A stretch of 53,306 nt of DNA from an uncultured Hyphomicrobiales bacterium (GCA_903842455.1 CAIMLX010000179.1:1-53306); one strand, 5' to 3'. Shown: positions 7,845 through 15,611, numbered from the stretch's first letter. Notes: a model not told the origin generated them from the sequence alone. Made by a program: numbers and translations.

Positions 7845-7969
7845 TCGGCGGCTCCTCTGTTGATGGAGGAAGCGAACCATGTCCGGCGCGGCTCGAAATT
7901 GATCTGGGTCAACCCGGCTCAGCAGTCCGGCCGGCAGTCGATCGCGCCCGCTCGATCACTCGGCGCCCG

Positions 7970-9064
7970 TCACTCCGCGCCCGCCATGGGCACGGCAAAA
8001 TCGAGATCCTCGCGATAGGGTCTTGCCGTCGGCGGCAGCTGCTTTTTCAGGAAGACGTTCTCGCCTTTGAGCTGCCGAAGCCAGATCGGGACCATCTCGC
8101 GATAGCCGGCGAGGATCGACGGGGTGGGCGGTGGCAGGTCGTGCTTGATCGTCTCGTGCAGCCGCTCGAGCGCGTAATAGGGCACGACCGGGAACATGTG
8201 GTGCTCAACGTGATAGTTCATGTCGAGGTAGAGGAAGCGGCTGATTGGGTTCATCAGCACGGTGCGGGTGTTGAGGCGGTGGTCGGTGACGTCCTCGGCC
8301 AGCCCGCCGTGCTGCAGCAGGCCGACCAGCACCATGTGCCAGCAGCCATAGAGCCGGGGCAGGCCGATCAGCATGAAGGGCAGGATCGACTGCGTGGCGA
8401 CCGCGGTGACGGCGGTCGCGGCGTAGATCGCGATCCACACGCGCGGCACGAAGATCGCTTTCGGCCAGTCGCCCTTGGGGATGAAGCTCTTTTCGGCATC
8501 GCTGAGGTTGCCCGAGGCGTTGCGCACCATGGTGCCCAGCGAGTCCCAGGCATCGAGGATGCCGATGAAGGCCATGACGACCCGGAACAGTACCGGCGGC
8601 CGCATCACAGCGATCTCGACGTCGCGGCCGACGATGATGGTGTCGGAGTGGTGCCGGGCGTGGCTCCACTTCCAGGTCACCGGGTTGCGGATCAGCATGA
8701 AGCAGGCGATCTGGTAGATCACGCGGTTCATCCACGGCGTCTTGAAGGCAGTGCCGTGGCCGCATTCGTGCCAGCGGCTGTCGCTCGCCGACCCGTAGAG
8801 CACGCCGTAGACGATGAAGAACGGCACGCACCACCAGGTGCCCCAGAAGACGATACCGCCAATGCCGGTGGCCAGCAGCAGCCCCAGCCAGAGCAGGTTG
8901 TCGCGCAGCGGCGGCCCGTCGGAGCGCTGCATCAGCTCCTTCATTGTCGCCCGCGGCACCTCGGTATGGTACCACTCGGCGGCCGCCAGCCCGCGCTCGA
9001 CGGCGCGCTGCGATTCCGGACCGACGATGGAATAGTCGCGTTTGGGCAGGCTGGTCGTAGTCAT
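7970..9064 (-). CDS. Membrane fatty-acid desaturase/hydroxylase family protein (MocD-like)
   Basis: 364 residues. The di-iron histidine boxes are complete: HECGH at 99-103, HARHH at 135-139 and HVEHH at 285-289, plus the extra QHGG (251-254) and DHRLNTRTV typical of the MocD branch. Hydrophobic segments about 58-92, 112-125, 158-172 and 205-250 give the usual integral-membrane fold with a cytoplasmic metal site. MocD is named from rhizopine catabolism but many homologues act on other alkyl or acyl substrates. No ferredoxin or reductase gene is adjacent, so the electron donor must be encoded elsewhere. Confidence 0.88.
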   Translation of the reverse strand: MTTTSLPKRDYSIVGPESQRAVERGLAAAEWYHTEVPRATMKELMQRSDGPPLRDNLLWLGLLLATGIGGIVFWGTWWCVPFFIVYGVLYGSASDSRWHECGHGTAFKTPWMNRVIYQIACFMLIRNPVTWKWSHARHHSDTIIVGRDVEIAVMRPPVLFRVVMAFIGILDAWDSLGTMVRNASGNLSDAEKSFIPKGDWPKAIFVPRVWIAIYAATAVTAVATQSILPFMLIGLPRLYGCWHMVLVGLLQHGGLAEDVTDHRLNTRTVLMNPISRFLYLDMNYHVEHHMFPVVPYYALERLHETIKHDLPPPTPSILAGYREMVPIWLRQLKGENVFLKKQLPPTARPYREDLDFAVPMAGAE

Positions 9065-9181
9065 GCGGCGAAACGATCCCCCCTCGGTCGGCGCGCAATG
9101 GCAGCCTTGTCAGTAGAGGCTTGAACCGCCGCTTCGTCCAGTTCGACCTTAGCCCACCGCTGCAGCGTCCGGCCTGCCGAG

Positions 9182-9211
9182 AAAAACAAAAAGGCGCCCG
9201 AAGGCGCCTTT
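9182..9211 (-). terminator. Rho-independent terminator after tRNA-Gly
   Basis: Read on the minus strand, an 8-bp stem AAGGCGCC / GGCGCCTT (9203-9210 with 9191-9198) closed by a TTCG tetraloop is followed by a T-rich tract (TTTGTTTTT, 9182-9190). It lies about 30 nt past the tRNA 3' end, so it terminates the tRNA transcript and separates it from the desaturase gene. Confidence 0.85.
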
Positions 9212-9240
9212 GTCATCGACCCTTTGCGAAGGGAAGATAT

Positions 9241-9315
9241 TGGAGCGGGCGAAGGGATTCGAACCCTCGACCCTAACCTTGGCAAGGTTATGCTCTACCC
9301 CTGAGCTACACCCGC
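9241..9315 (-). tRNA. tRNA-Gly(GCC)
   Basis: 75 nt on the minus strand including an encoded CCA (TGG on the plus strand at 9241-9243). Acceptor GCGGG... pairs with ...CCCGC, D-arm GCTCAGGGGTAGAGC, anticodon loop with GCC flanked by a CCTT/AAGG stem, and T-loop GGTTCGAATCC. All arms fold normally. Confidence 0.97.
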
Positions 9316-9359
9316 ACTCCAGTCGCTTGCAGGTGCTTGGCACCGGCCCGACGGGCGCC

Positions 9360-9388
9360 TATATGCCCAATCGAAAGCATGATTGCAA
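9360..9388 (-). promoter_or_regulatory. Candidate sigma-70 promoter for tRNA-Gly
   Basis: On the minus strand TTGCAA (9383-9388) and CATATA (9360-9365) are separated by 17 nt and end about 45 nt upstream of the tRNA 5' end, a normal housekeeping arrangement. Confidence 0.5.
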
Positions 9389-9496
9389 CCCATAATTCGG
9401 CGCCGGGTGAAAGCGCGGTATAGCTTGCGCCAAACGCCCGAAAAGGCGCATGAAAACCGTCACAAAGCCCGCCTTTCCGCCTCAAGGACCTCGACG

Positions 9497-10444
9497 ATGG
9501 CACTCAACGACCTGAGCTCCACCCCCGCACAAAACGCCGCAGCGGCCACGGCGCTGATCAAGGATTCGTCCGATCGGGCCTTCAAGGCCGACGTGATCGA
9601 CGCCTCCCTCGAAGCGCCGGTGCTGGTGGATTTCTGGGCGCCCTGGTGCGGCCCGTGCCGCCAGCTGACCCCAAACCTTGAAAAAGTGATCGCCGAAAAG
9701 AAGGGCGCCATTCGACTGGTGAAGATCAACATCGACGAGAACCCCTCGATCGCCGGACAACTGGGCATCCAGTCGATTCCGGCGGTGTTCGCCTTCGCCG
9801 GCGGACGCCCGGTCGATGCCTTCATGGGGGCGCTGCCCGAGAGTGAAGTGCGCCGCTTTGCCGACAAGGTGATCGCCTCGGCCCCTGCCGGGGCGCCGAA
9901 GGCAGGCTCGCTCGAGGAAGAGATCAAGCGTGCCCTCGAGGCTGCCGCCGAGGCGGTGACCATGGGCGACCTCAACCAGGCGGCGCAGATCTACGGCATG
10001 ATCCTGCAGCAGAAGCCCGACCACGCCGAGGCGCTGATCGGCATCGCCAAGGTGTTCCTCACCGCCGGCCAGCCCGACCAGGCGCAGGCGGCACTCGACG
10101 ACGTGCCGGAGGCGGACCGCAAGGGCGCCGGCTACACCTCGCTCATCGCCTCGCTGAAGCTGCTGACCGAGGCGGCCCAACTCAGCGAGACCGACGAACT
10201 CGCGGCGCAGGTCGAGGCCAACCCCGACGATCACCAGGCGCGATTCGACCTCGCGGTGAAATACAACGCCGAAGGCAAGCGGGTCGAAGCGGCAGAAACG
10301 CTGGTAGCGCTAATGAAGCGCGACCGCACCTGGAATGAGGACGGCGCGCGCAAGAAGCTGCTCGAGCTGTTCGACGCGTGGGGTGGCAAGGACCCCGCTA
10401 CTCTCAAGGGCCGGCGGATGCTCTCCGCCGTGCTGTTCTCGTAA
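9497..10444 (+). CDS. Thioredoxin-TPR co-chaperone (YbbN/CnoX-like)
   Basis: 315 residues from the ATG at 9497, with AAGGA 8 nt upstream; longer in-frame starts are not supported. The N-terminal thioredoxin fold carries a complete CGPC redox motif (residues 51-54 in WAPWCGPCRQ) and the cis-Pro region SIPAVFAF. The C-terminal half is TPR-like (AAQIYGMILQQKPDHAEALI, DQAQAALDDVPEADRK). The E. coli homologue is a holdase that hands clients to GroEL/DnaK and protects thiols from oxidation. E. coli YbbN lacks the full redox pair; this version keeps it, so oxidoreductase activity is likely. Confidence 0.9.
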   Translation: MALNDLSSTPAQNAAAATALIKDSSDRAFKADVIDASLEAPVLVDFWAPWCGPCRQLTPNLEKVIAEKKGAIRLVKINIDENPSIAGQLGIQSIPAVFAFAGGRPVDAFMGALPESEVRRFADKVIASAPAGAPKAGSLEEEIKRALEAAAEAVTMGDLNQAAQIYGMILQQKPDHAEALIGIAKVFLTAGQPDQAQAALDDVPEADRKGAGYTSLIASLKLLTEAAQLSETDELAAQVEANPDDHQARFDLAVKYNAEGKRVEAAETLVALMKRDRTWNEDGARKKLLELFDAWGGKDPATLKGRRMLSAVLFS

Positions 10445-10467
10445 CGGTACTTCGCAAGGCAAGCGCA

Positions 10468-11136
10468 ATGCTGAAACGTCCACAATCGTCCGCCGATATC
10501 CCGGCCTCCCTCCCGATCTTCCCACTCTCGGGCGCGTTGCTGCTGCCCTATGCCCGGCGGCCGCTCAACATCTTCGAGCCGCGCTACCTCGAGATGATCG
10601 ACCATGCGCTCAAGGGCGACCGGCTGATCGGCCTGATCCAGCCGAGGGACACTTCGGAGGAGAGCCCGCAGGGCGCGGTGCCGGTGCAGAAGGTCGGCAC
10701 CATCGGCCGCATCGCGCAGTTCGAGGAAGTCGAGGACGGACGCTACTTCGTCATCCTCGAAGGGGTCTGCCGCTTCGAATACCTGAAGGAAATGCCGACC
10801 ATGTCGCCGTTCCGGCGCGCCATGGTCTCGACCGAAGCCTTCGCCTCGGATTTCAACCGGGAGTTCGGCGAGGAGGGTGTGGATCGTTCGCGCTTCCTCA
10901 AGATGATGCGCGACTATGCCGAGTTCGGCAATTTCGACCTCAACTGGGACGAGATCGAAAAGACCGGCACGGCGGATCTCGTCAATTTCTGCTGCATGGT
11001 CTCGCCCTATGGCGCCGCCGAAAAGCAGGCGCTGCTCGAGGCCAATACGCTCGAAGCGCGCGCCGAAACGCTGATCGCCATGGCCGAGTTCGAGATGGCC
11101 AAGGGGGACGGCGACCGGGCTTCGTCGCTCAATTGA
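10468..11136 (+). CDS. LON substrate-binding-domain protein
   Basis: 222 residues from the ATG at 10468. It matches the isolated N-terminal domain of Lon (ASLPIFPLSGALLLPYARRP, NIFEPRYLEMIDHALKGDRL, GRIAQFEEVEDGRYFVILEG) with no ATPase or protease domain, which is the normal form of this stand-alone family. Role in bacteria is poorly defined, presumably substrate or partner binding. 24 nt after the thioredoxin-TPR gene and overlapping the Trm112-like gene, so the three genes probably form one proteostasis-related operon. Confidence 0.9.
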   Translation: MLKRPQSSADIPASLPIFPLSGALLLPYARRPLNIFEPRYLEMIDHALKGDRLIGLIQPRDTSEESPQGAVPVQKVGTIGRIAQFEEVEDGRYFVILEGVCRFEYLKEMPTMSPFRRAMVSTEAFASDFNREFGEEGVDRSRFLKMMRDYAEFGNFDLNWDEIEKTGTADLVNFCCMVSPYGAAEKQALLEANTLEARAETLIAMAEFEMAKGDGDRASSLN

Positions 11137-11384
11137 GCGAGCCAAAGCCGCCAGTCGCCGAGCCGCGTCATCTGGTCGATCCGAGGACGCTCGAAATGCT
11201 GGTGTGTCCGCTGACCAAGACCCGGCTGTCGCTCTCCGCCGACCGGGCCGAACTGGTGTCGGTCGCGGCCCACCTGGCGTTTCCGATCCGGCTCGGCGTG
11301 CCGATGCTGAGCCTCGACGAGGCCCGCGAGATCGACCCCGACGCGATGAAGGTGTTCACGCTGGGCGGCGAGCACAGCGACTGA
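11133..11384 (+). CDS. Trm112/UPF0434 family small protein
   Basis: 83 residues from a TTG overlapping the LON-domain stop by 4 nt; no ATG exists near the expected start. The core DPRTLEMLVCPLTKTRLSL followed by AHLAFPIRLGVPMLSLDEAR is the UPF0434/Trm112 signature. Only the CP pair of the first zinc knuckle remains, as in many bacterial members, so metal binding is doubtful. Family members act as stabilising partners of methyltransferases in eukaryotes; the bacterial function is not established. Confidence 0.82.
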   Translation: MSEPKPPVAEPRHLVDPRTLEMLVCPLTKTRLSLSADRAELVSVAAHLAFPIRLGVPMLSLDEAREIDPDAMKVFTLGGEHSD

Positions 11385-11393
11385 AGGGCGGGT

Positions 11394-11516
11394 CTACTCC
11401 GCCGGCGTATGGTGATGGCGGTCCTGCCGGCGCTTCTCGAGGTAGCCGCCGAGAAAAGCAACGGCTGCGATGCCGAGGGGCAGAACGAACAAGGCGAAAA
11501 CCTGAAGCTCTGTCAT
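11394..11516 (-). CDS. Small membrane protein, 40 residues (cassette gene 3)
   Basis: ATG at 11516 with AGGAGAG immediately upstream. The product starts MTELQVFALFVLPLGIAAVA and continues FLGGYLEKRRQDRHHHTPAE: one transmembrane helix, then a charged cytoplasmic tail with three consecutive histidines. It follows the 34-residue gene by 9 nt on the same strand. No family recognised; its topology recalls small subunits of respiratory complexes, but that is only analogy. Confidence 0.65.
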   Translation of the reverse strand: MTELQVFALFVLPLGIAAVAFLGGYLEKRRQDRHHHTPAE

Positions 11517-11525
11517 GTTGCTCTC

Positions 11526-11630
11526 CTAAAGGTCGAGCGCGCGCAGAGTGCGCACTGCATACCAATGTAGTCCATAGCCCGCCAGAATCCAACACGGGAC
11601 GCTCAAGGCGTAAATCCACCAAGCGCTCAT
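11526..11630 (-). CDS. Small membrane protein, 34 residues (cassette gene 2)
   Basis: ATG at 11630 overlaps the stop of the preceding small gene in an ATGA arrangement, a strong sign of translational coupling. The product begins MSAWWIYALSVPCWILAGYG and ends LHWYAVRTLRALDL: a Trp/Tyr-rich single transmembrane helix and a short basic tail. Function unknown. Confidence 0.6.
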   Translation of the reverse strand: MSAWWIYALSVPCWILAGYGLHWYAVRTLRALDL

Positions 11631-11755
11631 ATGTTGCGGCGCGCGTAGATAGCGGCGGCGAGCGGCGCAAACACACCTAGCGTGAGTACCGTAGTTGACG
11701 CCCGATCGAGGGCGCTGGCGCGGAGCTTGATCCGCTCTATTTCCCCGGATGTCAC
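11627..11755 (-). CDS. Small membrane protein, 42 residues (cassette gene 1)
   Basis: GTG start at 11755 with GGGAGA about 10 nt upstream, 45 nt after the UbiH-like gene on the same strand. The product begins VTSGEIERIKLRASALDRAS and then carries one helix, TTVLTLGVFAPLAAAIYARR. It ends in an ATGA overlap with the next small gene, so the three tiny genes look like one coupled unit. Function unknown. Confidence 0.55.
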   Translation of the reverse strand: MTSGEIERIKLRASALDRASTTVLTLGVFAPLAAAIYARRNI

Positions 11756-11799
11756 GTCGGCAGGTCTCCCGCGATCGCCGTATTATTGGCGTGTGCGGG

Positions 11800-13032
11800 T
11801 CAGATTTCCAGTCCCCGCAGCAGCCTCGGGCCGCCGCGGTCGACGCCGGCTGCCTGGGCGATCATGAAGCCCTTGAGCGGGCCGAGGCGATCGACCAGGC
11901 CGAGGCCGAAGTCACGGGCCGCGCGGACCGGGGCGAGGTCGTTGGAGAAGAGGCGGGTCATGCCGTCCGACACCATCGCCATCAGCGTGGTATCGAAGCG
12001 GCGCCAGCGCTGGTAGCGCACGAGGATATCGGCGGCGCCGTGATCCTGGCCAAGCCGCATGGCGTCGATCACCACCTCGGCCAGCGCCGCCACGTCCTTG
12101 AGCCCGAGGTTCAGCCCCTGGCCGGCGACGGGGTGGATGACGTGGGCGGCATCGCCGATCAGCGCGAGGCGCGCGCCGACGAAGCTGTTGGCGATCTGCA
12201 GGCGCAGCGGGTAGGCCTGCACCGCGCGCTCCTCGAGGGTCACTTCGCCGAGGCTGTAGCCCATGGTCTCGGCGATCTCGGTGGCGATGGCGTCGGGTGT
12301 GCTGGCCTTGATCCGCGCCGCATCGGCGGTGGTTTCGGCCCAGACCAGCGACGAGCGGTGGCGATCGCCGATGCTTGGCAGCGGCAGGCTGGCGAACGGT
12401 CCATGCGGCCGGAAATGCTCGTAGGCGGTGCCCTCGTGCGGCAGGGTGTGGGCGATGGTGGTGACGATGGCCGACTGGCCGTAGTGGTGGCCGAACGTTC
12501 CGATGCCGGCGAAGCCGCGCATCGCCGACATCGCGCCGTCGGAGGCGACCACCAAGGGCGCGACCAGCGTGCGGCCGTCCGCGAGGCTGACCCGGCCGCT
12601 GAGGCCATCGCCGGAGAACCCGGTGATGTCGGCAGGCGCGATCAGGTCGACCCGGCCGTCGAGCTGCCGCATCAGCGCGGCGGCGAGCGCCGTATTGGGC
12701 ACCATGTGGGCAAAGGGTTCGCCAGGCTTCACGTCGCCTTCGAAGCTGAGGAACAGCGGGCGCGAGATATCGCCGTTGCCCGAATCGGTGATCTTCATCC
12801 GGCGGATCGGCTCGGAGTGGGGGGCCACGTCGGACCAGGCGTCGAGCTGCTCGAACACACGGCGGACGCCGGCGGCGACGGCCGAAGCGCGCTGGTCCTT
12901 AGGCACGCTGAACGGTCGGCGGTCGACGAGCGCCAGTTTCAGGCCTGCCATCGCGCGGGTGAGCGCCAGGGCCAGGGTGAGGCCGGTGGGGCCGCCGCCG
13001 ACGATGACGATGTCGTAGTGATGCTCGCTCAT
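11800..13032 (-). CDS. UbiH/UbiF-family FAD-dependent hydroxylase, probable ubiquinone biosynthesis
   Basis: 410 residues from the ATG at 13032 (MSEHHYDIVIVGGGPTGLTL). Rossmann FAD motif VGGGPTG at the N-terminus, the DG motif in VASDGAMSAMRGFAGI, and the second flavin motif GDAAHVIHPVAGQGLNLGLK are intact. Such enzymes hydroxylate the polyprenyl-phenol ring during ubiquinone synthesis; which ring carbon this one modifies is not predictable because alphaproteobacteria carry variable sets (UbiL, UbiH, UbiF). It is followed by three micro-membrane proteins on the same strand. Confidence 0.88.
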   Translation of the reverse strand: MSEHHYDIVIVGGGPTGLTLALALTRAMAGLKLALVDRRPFSVPKDQRASAVAAGVRRVFEQLDAWSDVAPHSEPIRRMKITDSGNGDISRPLFLSFEGDVKPGEPFAHMVPNTALAAALMRQLDGRVDLIAPADITGFSGDGLSGRVSLADGRTLVAPLVVASDGAMSAMRGFAGIGTFGHHYGQSAIVTTIAHTLPHEGTAYEHFRPHGPFASLPLPSIGDRHRSSLVWAETTADAARIKASTPDAIATEIAETMGYSLGEVTLEERAVQAYPLRLQIANSFVGARLALIGDAAHVIHPVAGQGLNLGLKDVAALAEVVIDAMRLGQDHGAADILVRYQRWRRFDTTLMAMVSDGMTRLFSNDLAPVRAARDFGLGLVDRLGPLKGFMIAQAAGVDRGGPRLLRGLEI

Positions 13033-13127
13033 ATGCCGCCCTCTCACGTTCCGGACCGCGGGTTCTGCCTGCTATTTGGCCCTTTGGCGGGGAGGCCGCA
13101 AGCGTTGGTGGCGTCGCAGTCAAGCAG

Positions 13128-13174
13128 TGCTCAAACATTAAGCAAAAACTACAAATCTGCTCAGAACGAGGGCA
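13128..13174 (+). promoter_or_regulatory. Two candidate NtrC-binding dyads
   Basis: TGCTCA-N5-TAAGCA at 13128-13144 and TGCTCA-N5-AGGGCA at 13158-13174 each have the 17-bp geometry of the NtrC site TGCACC-N5-GGTGCA, though the inner bases are degenerate. They are 30 bp apart, about three helical turns, which suits paired NtrC dimers, and lie roughly 100-140 bp upstream of the sigma-54 element. Confidence 0.5.
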
Positions 13175-13271
13175 CGGATTGGGCAGTCACGCTGTCTGAA
13201 TCATGGCGATATGACAAATACGTCCGAAATTCAGCAACGAAATCAGTGTCTTGATGAATGTGGCCAGAGTC

Positions 13272-13287
13272 TGGCACGGCACTTGAA
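13272..13287 (+). promoter_or_regulatory. Sigma-54 (RpoN) promoter of glnK-amtB
   Basis: TGGCACGGCACTTGAA at 13272-13287 matches TGGCACG-N4-TTGC(A/T) except for A in place of the C of the -12 GC. Expected transcription start about 13298, giving a leader of about 40 nt to the glnK ATG. Confidence 0.75.
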
Positions 13288-13338
13288 GCTGTTGATGTGA
13301 TTGGAGACCGTCCAAACAAATTCTCGAAAGGGGCATCC

Positions 13339-13677
13339 ATGAAGCTGGTGATTGCAATCATCAAACCGTCGCGCCTGGAGGAGGTCCGCCAGGCCCTCAA
13401 CTCGCTCGACGTCCACGGCATGACCGTGACTGAAGTCAAAGGGTATGGGCGCCAGAAGGGGCACTCCGAGATTTACCGCGGCACAGAGTATGCCGTGCAC
13501 TTCCTGCCGAAGCTCAAGATCGAGATCGCGGTGGACGACGCTCAGTCGGACGCCATTGTCTCGGCCATCCGCGAGAGCGCCCAGACGGGCCGGATCGGCG
13601 ATGGCAAGATCTTCGTGCTCGATCTGTTGGCCGTCACCCGCATCCGCACCGGCGAGACCGGCGCGGCCGCGCTTTGA
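13339..13677 (+). CDS. glnK: PII nitrogen regulatory protein GlnK
   Basis: 112 residues, standard PII length. T-loop GRQKGHSEIYRGTEYAV contains the uridylylation target Tyr51. B-loop and C-loop blocks (SAQTGRIGDGKIFVLDL, RIRTGETGAAAL) are intact. PII binds ATP/ADP and 2-oxoglutarate; when de-uridylylated, GlnK plugs the AmtB channel. The ATG at 13339 follows GAAAGGGG. AmtB follows 26 nt downstream, the conserved glnK-amtB pair. Confidence 0.96.
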   Translation: MKLVIAIIKPSRLEEVRQALNSLDVHGMTVTEVKGYGRQKGHSEIYRGTEYAVHFLPKLKIEIAVDDAQSDAIVSAIRESAQTGRIGDGKIFVLDLLAVTRIRTGETGAAAL

Positions 13678-13703
13678 TGCCGCTCATACTGGGGATTTAG
13701 ACA

Positions 13704-15068
13704 ATGACAGATTTCAAGAAAGTCCTGGGGGTGGCGGCACTGGCGTCGCTGGCTCTCACGCTGCCCGCCTGGGCGCAGGAAGCAGCCACCGAGGTTGCCG
13801 AGGCCGTCGCCGAAGTGGTGCCGGTCATCGACAAGGGTGACACGGCCTGGATGCTGGTCTCGACGATGGTCGTCATCGTGATGACCATCCCGGGCCTGGC
13901 GCTGTTCTATGGCGGCCTCGTCCGCGCCAAGAACATCCTCTCGGTCCTCAGCCAGGTGATGGCCGCCTTCTGCATGATCTCGCTGCTGTGGGTCATCTAC
14001 GGCTACACGCTCGCCTTCGGCGGCACCGAGGGTGGTCTCAGCCCGATCATCGGCGACTTCTCCAAGCTGTTCCTCACCGGCATCACCATCGAGTCGACTG
14101 CCGCCACCTTCTCGGCGGGCTTCCAGTTGCCCGAACTGGTCTTTGTGGCGTTCCAGCTGACCTTCGCCTGCATCACCGCCACGCTCATCATCGGCGGTAT
14201 CGCCGAGCGCATGAAGTTTGGCGCCGTCATGCTGTTCCTGGCGCTCTGGTTCACCTTCTCCTACCTGCCGATCGCGCACATGGTATGGGCCGGCACGGGC
14301 TACCTGTTCACCCTCGGGGCCTATGACTTCGCCGGCGGTACCGTGGTGCACATCAACTCGGGTGTGGCTGCCCTCGTCGCCGCCATCGTCCTCGGGCCGC
14401 GCGCCTGCTTCCTCAAGGAGCCGATCCCGCCGCATAACCTCGTGCTCGTCTATATCGGCACGGGCCTTCTCTGGTTCGGCTGGTTCGGCTTCAATGCCGG
14501 CTCCAACCTCGAGGCAAACGGTTTGACCGCTCAGGCCTTCCTCAACACCATCATCGCCCCGGCAGCTGCTGCCCTGGCGTGGGGTGTCGCCGAGAAGTTC
14601 AGCCGTGGCCATGCCAGCATGCTCGGCTTCGCCTCGGGTGCCGTCGCCGGCCTCGTGGCCATCACCCCGGCCGCCGGCTTCGCCGGGACCATGGGTGCCA
14701 TGGTCCTCGGTGCGATCGCCGGTGTGGTCTGTCTGTGGGCCGTCGTGACGCTGAAGCCGATGTTCAAGTACGACGACTCGCTCGACGTGTTCGGCATCCA
14801 CGGCGTCGGCGGCATCATCGGTGCGCTCGGTACGGCCTTCGTCGCCAATCCGAGCTTCGGTGGCTACCCGCTGGCCGACTACGAGATGTGGGGTCAGTTC
14901 ATCAAGCAGCTGACCGGCGTCGGTATCGCCATCGCCTGGTCGGGCGTGGTTGCACTGATCGCCATCCTGATCGTCAAGGCCGTGTTCGGTGGCGCCCGCG
15001 TGACGGAATCGGCCGAGAGCGATGGCCTCGACCTGTCGAGCCACGGCGAGCGCGCCTACAACAGCTAA
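13704..15068 (+). CDS. amtB: Ammonium transporter AmtB
   Basis: 454 residues. An N-terminal signal peptide (MTDFKKVLGVAALASLALTL, cleaved near AWAQ) precedes about 11 membrane helices. Pore twin histidines are His192 (YLPIAHMVWAG) and His366 (FGIHGVGGIIGALGTA), and the signature FYGGLVRAKNILSVL is present. Inner-membrane trimeric channel for ammonium, gated by GlnK and co-transcribed with it from the sigma-54 promoter. Confidence 0.97.
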   Translation: MTDFKKVLGVAALASLALTLPAWAQEAATEVAEAVAEVVPVIDKGDTAWMLVSTMVVIVMTIPGLALFYGGLVRAKNILSVLSQVMAAFCMISLLWVIYGYTLAFGGTEGGLSPIIGDFSKLFLTGITIESTAATFSAGFQLPELVFVAFQLTFACITATLIIGGIAERMKFGAVMLFLALWFTFSYLPIAHMVWAGTGYLFTLGAYDFAGGTVVHINSGVAALVAAIVLGPRACFLKEPIPPHNLVLVYIGTGLLWFGWFGFNAGSNLEANGLTAQAFLNTIIAPAAAALAWGVAEKFSRGHASMLGFASGAVAGLVAITPAAGFAGTMGAMVLGAIAGVVCLWAVVTLKPMFKYDDSLDVFGIHGVGGIIGALGTAFVANPSFGGYPLADYEMWGQFIKQLTGVGIAIAWSGVVALIAILIVKAVFGGARVTESAESDGLDLSSHGERAYNS

Positions 15069-15122
15069 GTCTCGATCCGCGCGGGGAGACCTCCTCCCTC
15101 ACCCCGCGTGGGTCCGACTGCC

Positions 15123-15150
15123 GGAGGGCCGGGTTTCTGCCCGGCCCTCC
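15123..15150 (+). terminator. Strong stem-loop after amtB, probable transcription end
   Basis: GGAGGGCCGGG (15123-15133) and CCCGGCCCTCC (15140-15150) form an 11-bp perfect GC stem with a 6-nt loop, 55 nt past the amtB stop. No T-tract follows, so it may be a processing/stability hairpin or a Rho-assisted terminator rather than a classical intrinsic one. Confidence 0.55.
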
Positions 15151-15248
15151 GACTACCGAAGTTCCCGCTGACCGCGGCGTGCAGCTCACGTACCTCTTGG
15201 CCCGCCACAGAGGCTTCCCACTCGCAAACCGCGTGGGCTGCACACCCC

Positions 15249-15309
15249 GGTCAACGGTTCAGGGCCAGACCAGCCCGTACCCACCCCGCCAGGTGGGCTG
15301 CCGTTGACC
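15249..15309. repeat. Long-range inverted repeat with nested stem in the amtB-SDHAF4 gap
   Basis: GGTCAACGG (15249-15257) and CCGTTGACC (15301-15309) are perfect 9-bp complements enclosing 43 nt in which CAGCCC can pair with GGGCTG. With the hairpin at 15123-15150, most of the 251-nt gap between amtB and the next gene is foldable. Possibly a terminator for the minus-strand SDHAF4 gene or a small RNA; not recognised. Confidence 0.45.
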
Positions 15310-15319
15310 GACCAACTCC

Positions 15320-15514
15320 TCAGAAATCCGCCGTCAGGCCCTTGATCTCCCAGTCGCCGTAGCGGGCAGGGTCGAGGCCGCCGCGGCCGCCTTTTTCGTC
15401 CTTGCCTTCGGCAGCCTTGCGGTCGATCTCGGCGCGGCGGGCCGCTGCTTCGGCGAGGGCGCGTTCGGCGGCCGGCGCCAGCGTGCGGGGCGGAGTGGTG
15501 ATTTCGTCGCTCAT
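15320..15514 (-). CDS. DUF1674 protein, succinate dehydrogenase assembly factor 4 homologue
   Basis: 64 residues from the ATG at 15514 ([20 protein letters not shown]). The diagnostic C-terminus [20 protein letters not shown] is complete. Mitochondrial SDHAF4 and its alphaproteobacterial relatives bind flavinylated SdhA and promote assembly of succinate dehydrogenase. Divergent from htpX; no sdh gene is nearby. Earlier in-frame starts would add 17 non-conserved residues. Confidence 0.85.
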   Translation of the reverse strand: MSDEITTPPRTLAPAAERALAEAAARRAEIDRKAAEGKDEKGGRGGLDPARYGDWEIKGLTADF

Positions 15515-15611
15515 GACATTACCCTTCGGACAGGGTCCCTTGCGGGGAACCTCGAGCCGTCCCATCTATTTGGGCGGACGCACACCAAACGAGGTACAAG
15601 ACTTACGGCTC

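Larger units (their letters stand above)
13033..13338 (+). promoter_or_regulatory. glnK-amtB control region
   Basis: 306 nt without a gene, between the UbiH-like gene and glnK, with lower GC than its surroundings. It contains two NtrC-like dyads and a sigma-54 -24/-12 element (listed separately), in the order and spacing expected for a nitrogen-starvation promoter. Confidence 0.7.

Noticed and set aside
13542-15044. 500-codon minus-strand frame opposite amtB
   Set aside because: Shadow frame of amtB, with His/Asp/Arg-rich non-protein-like composition.
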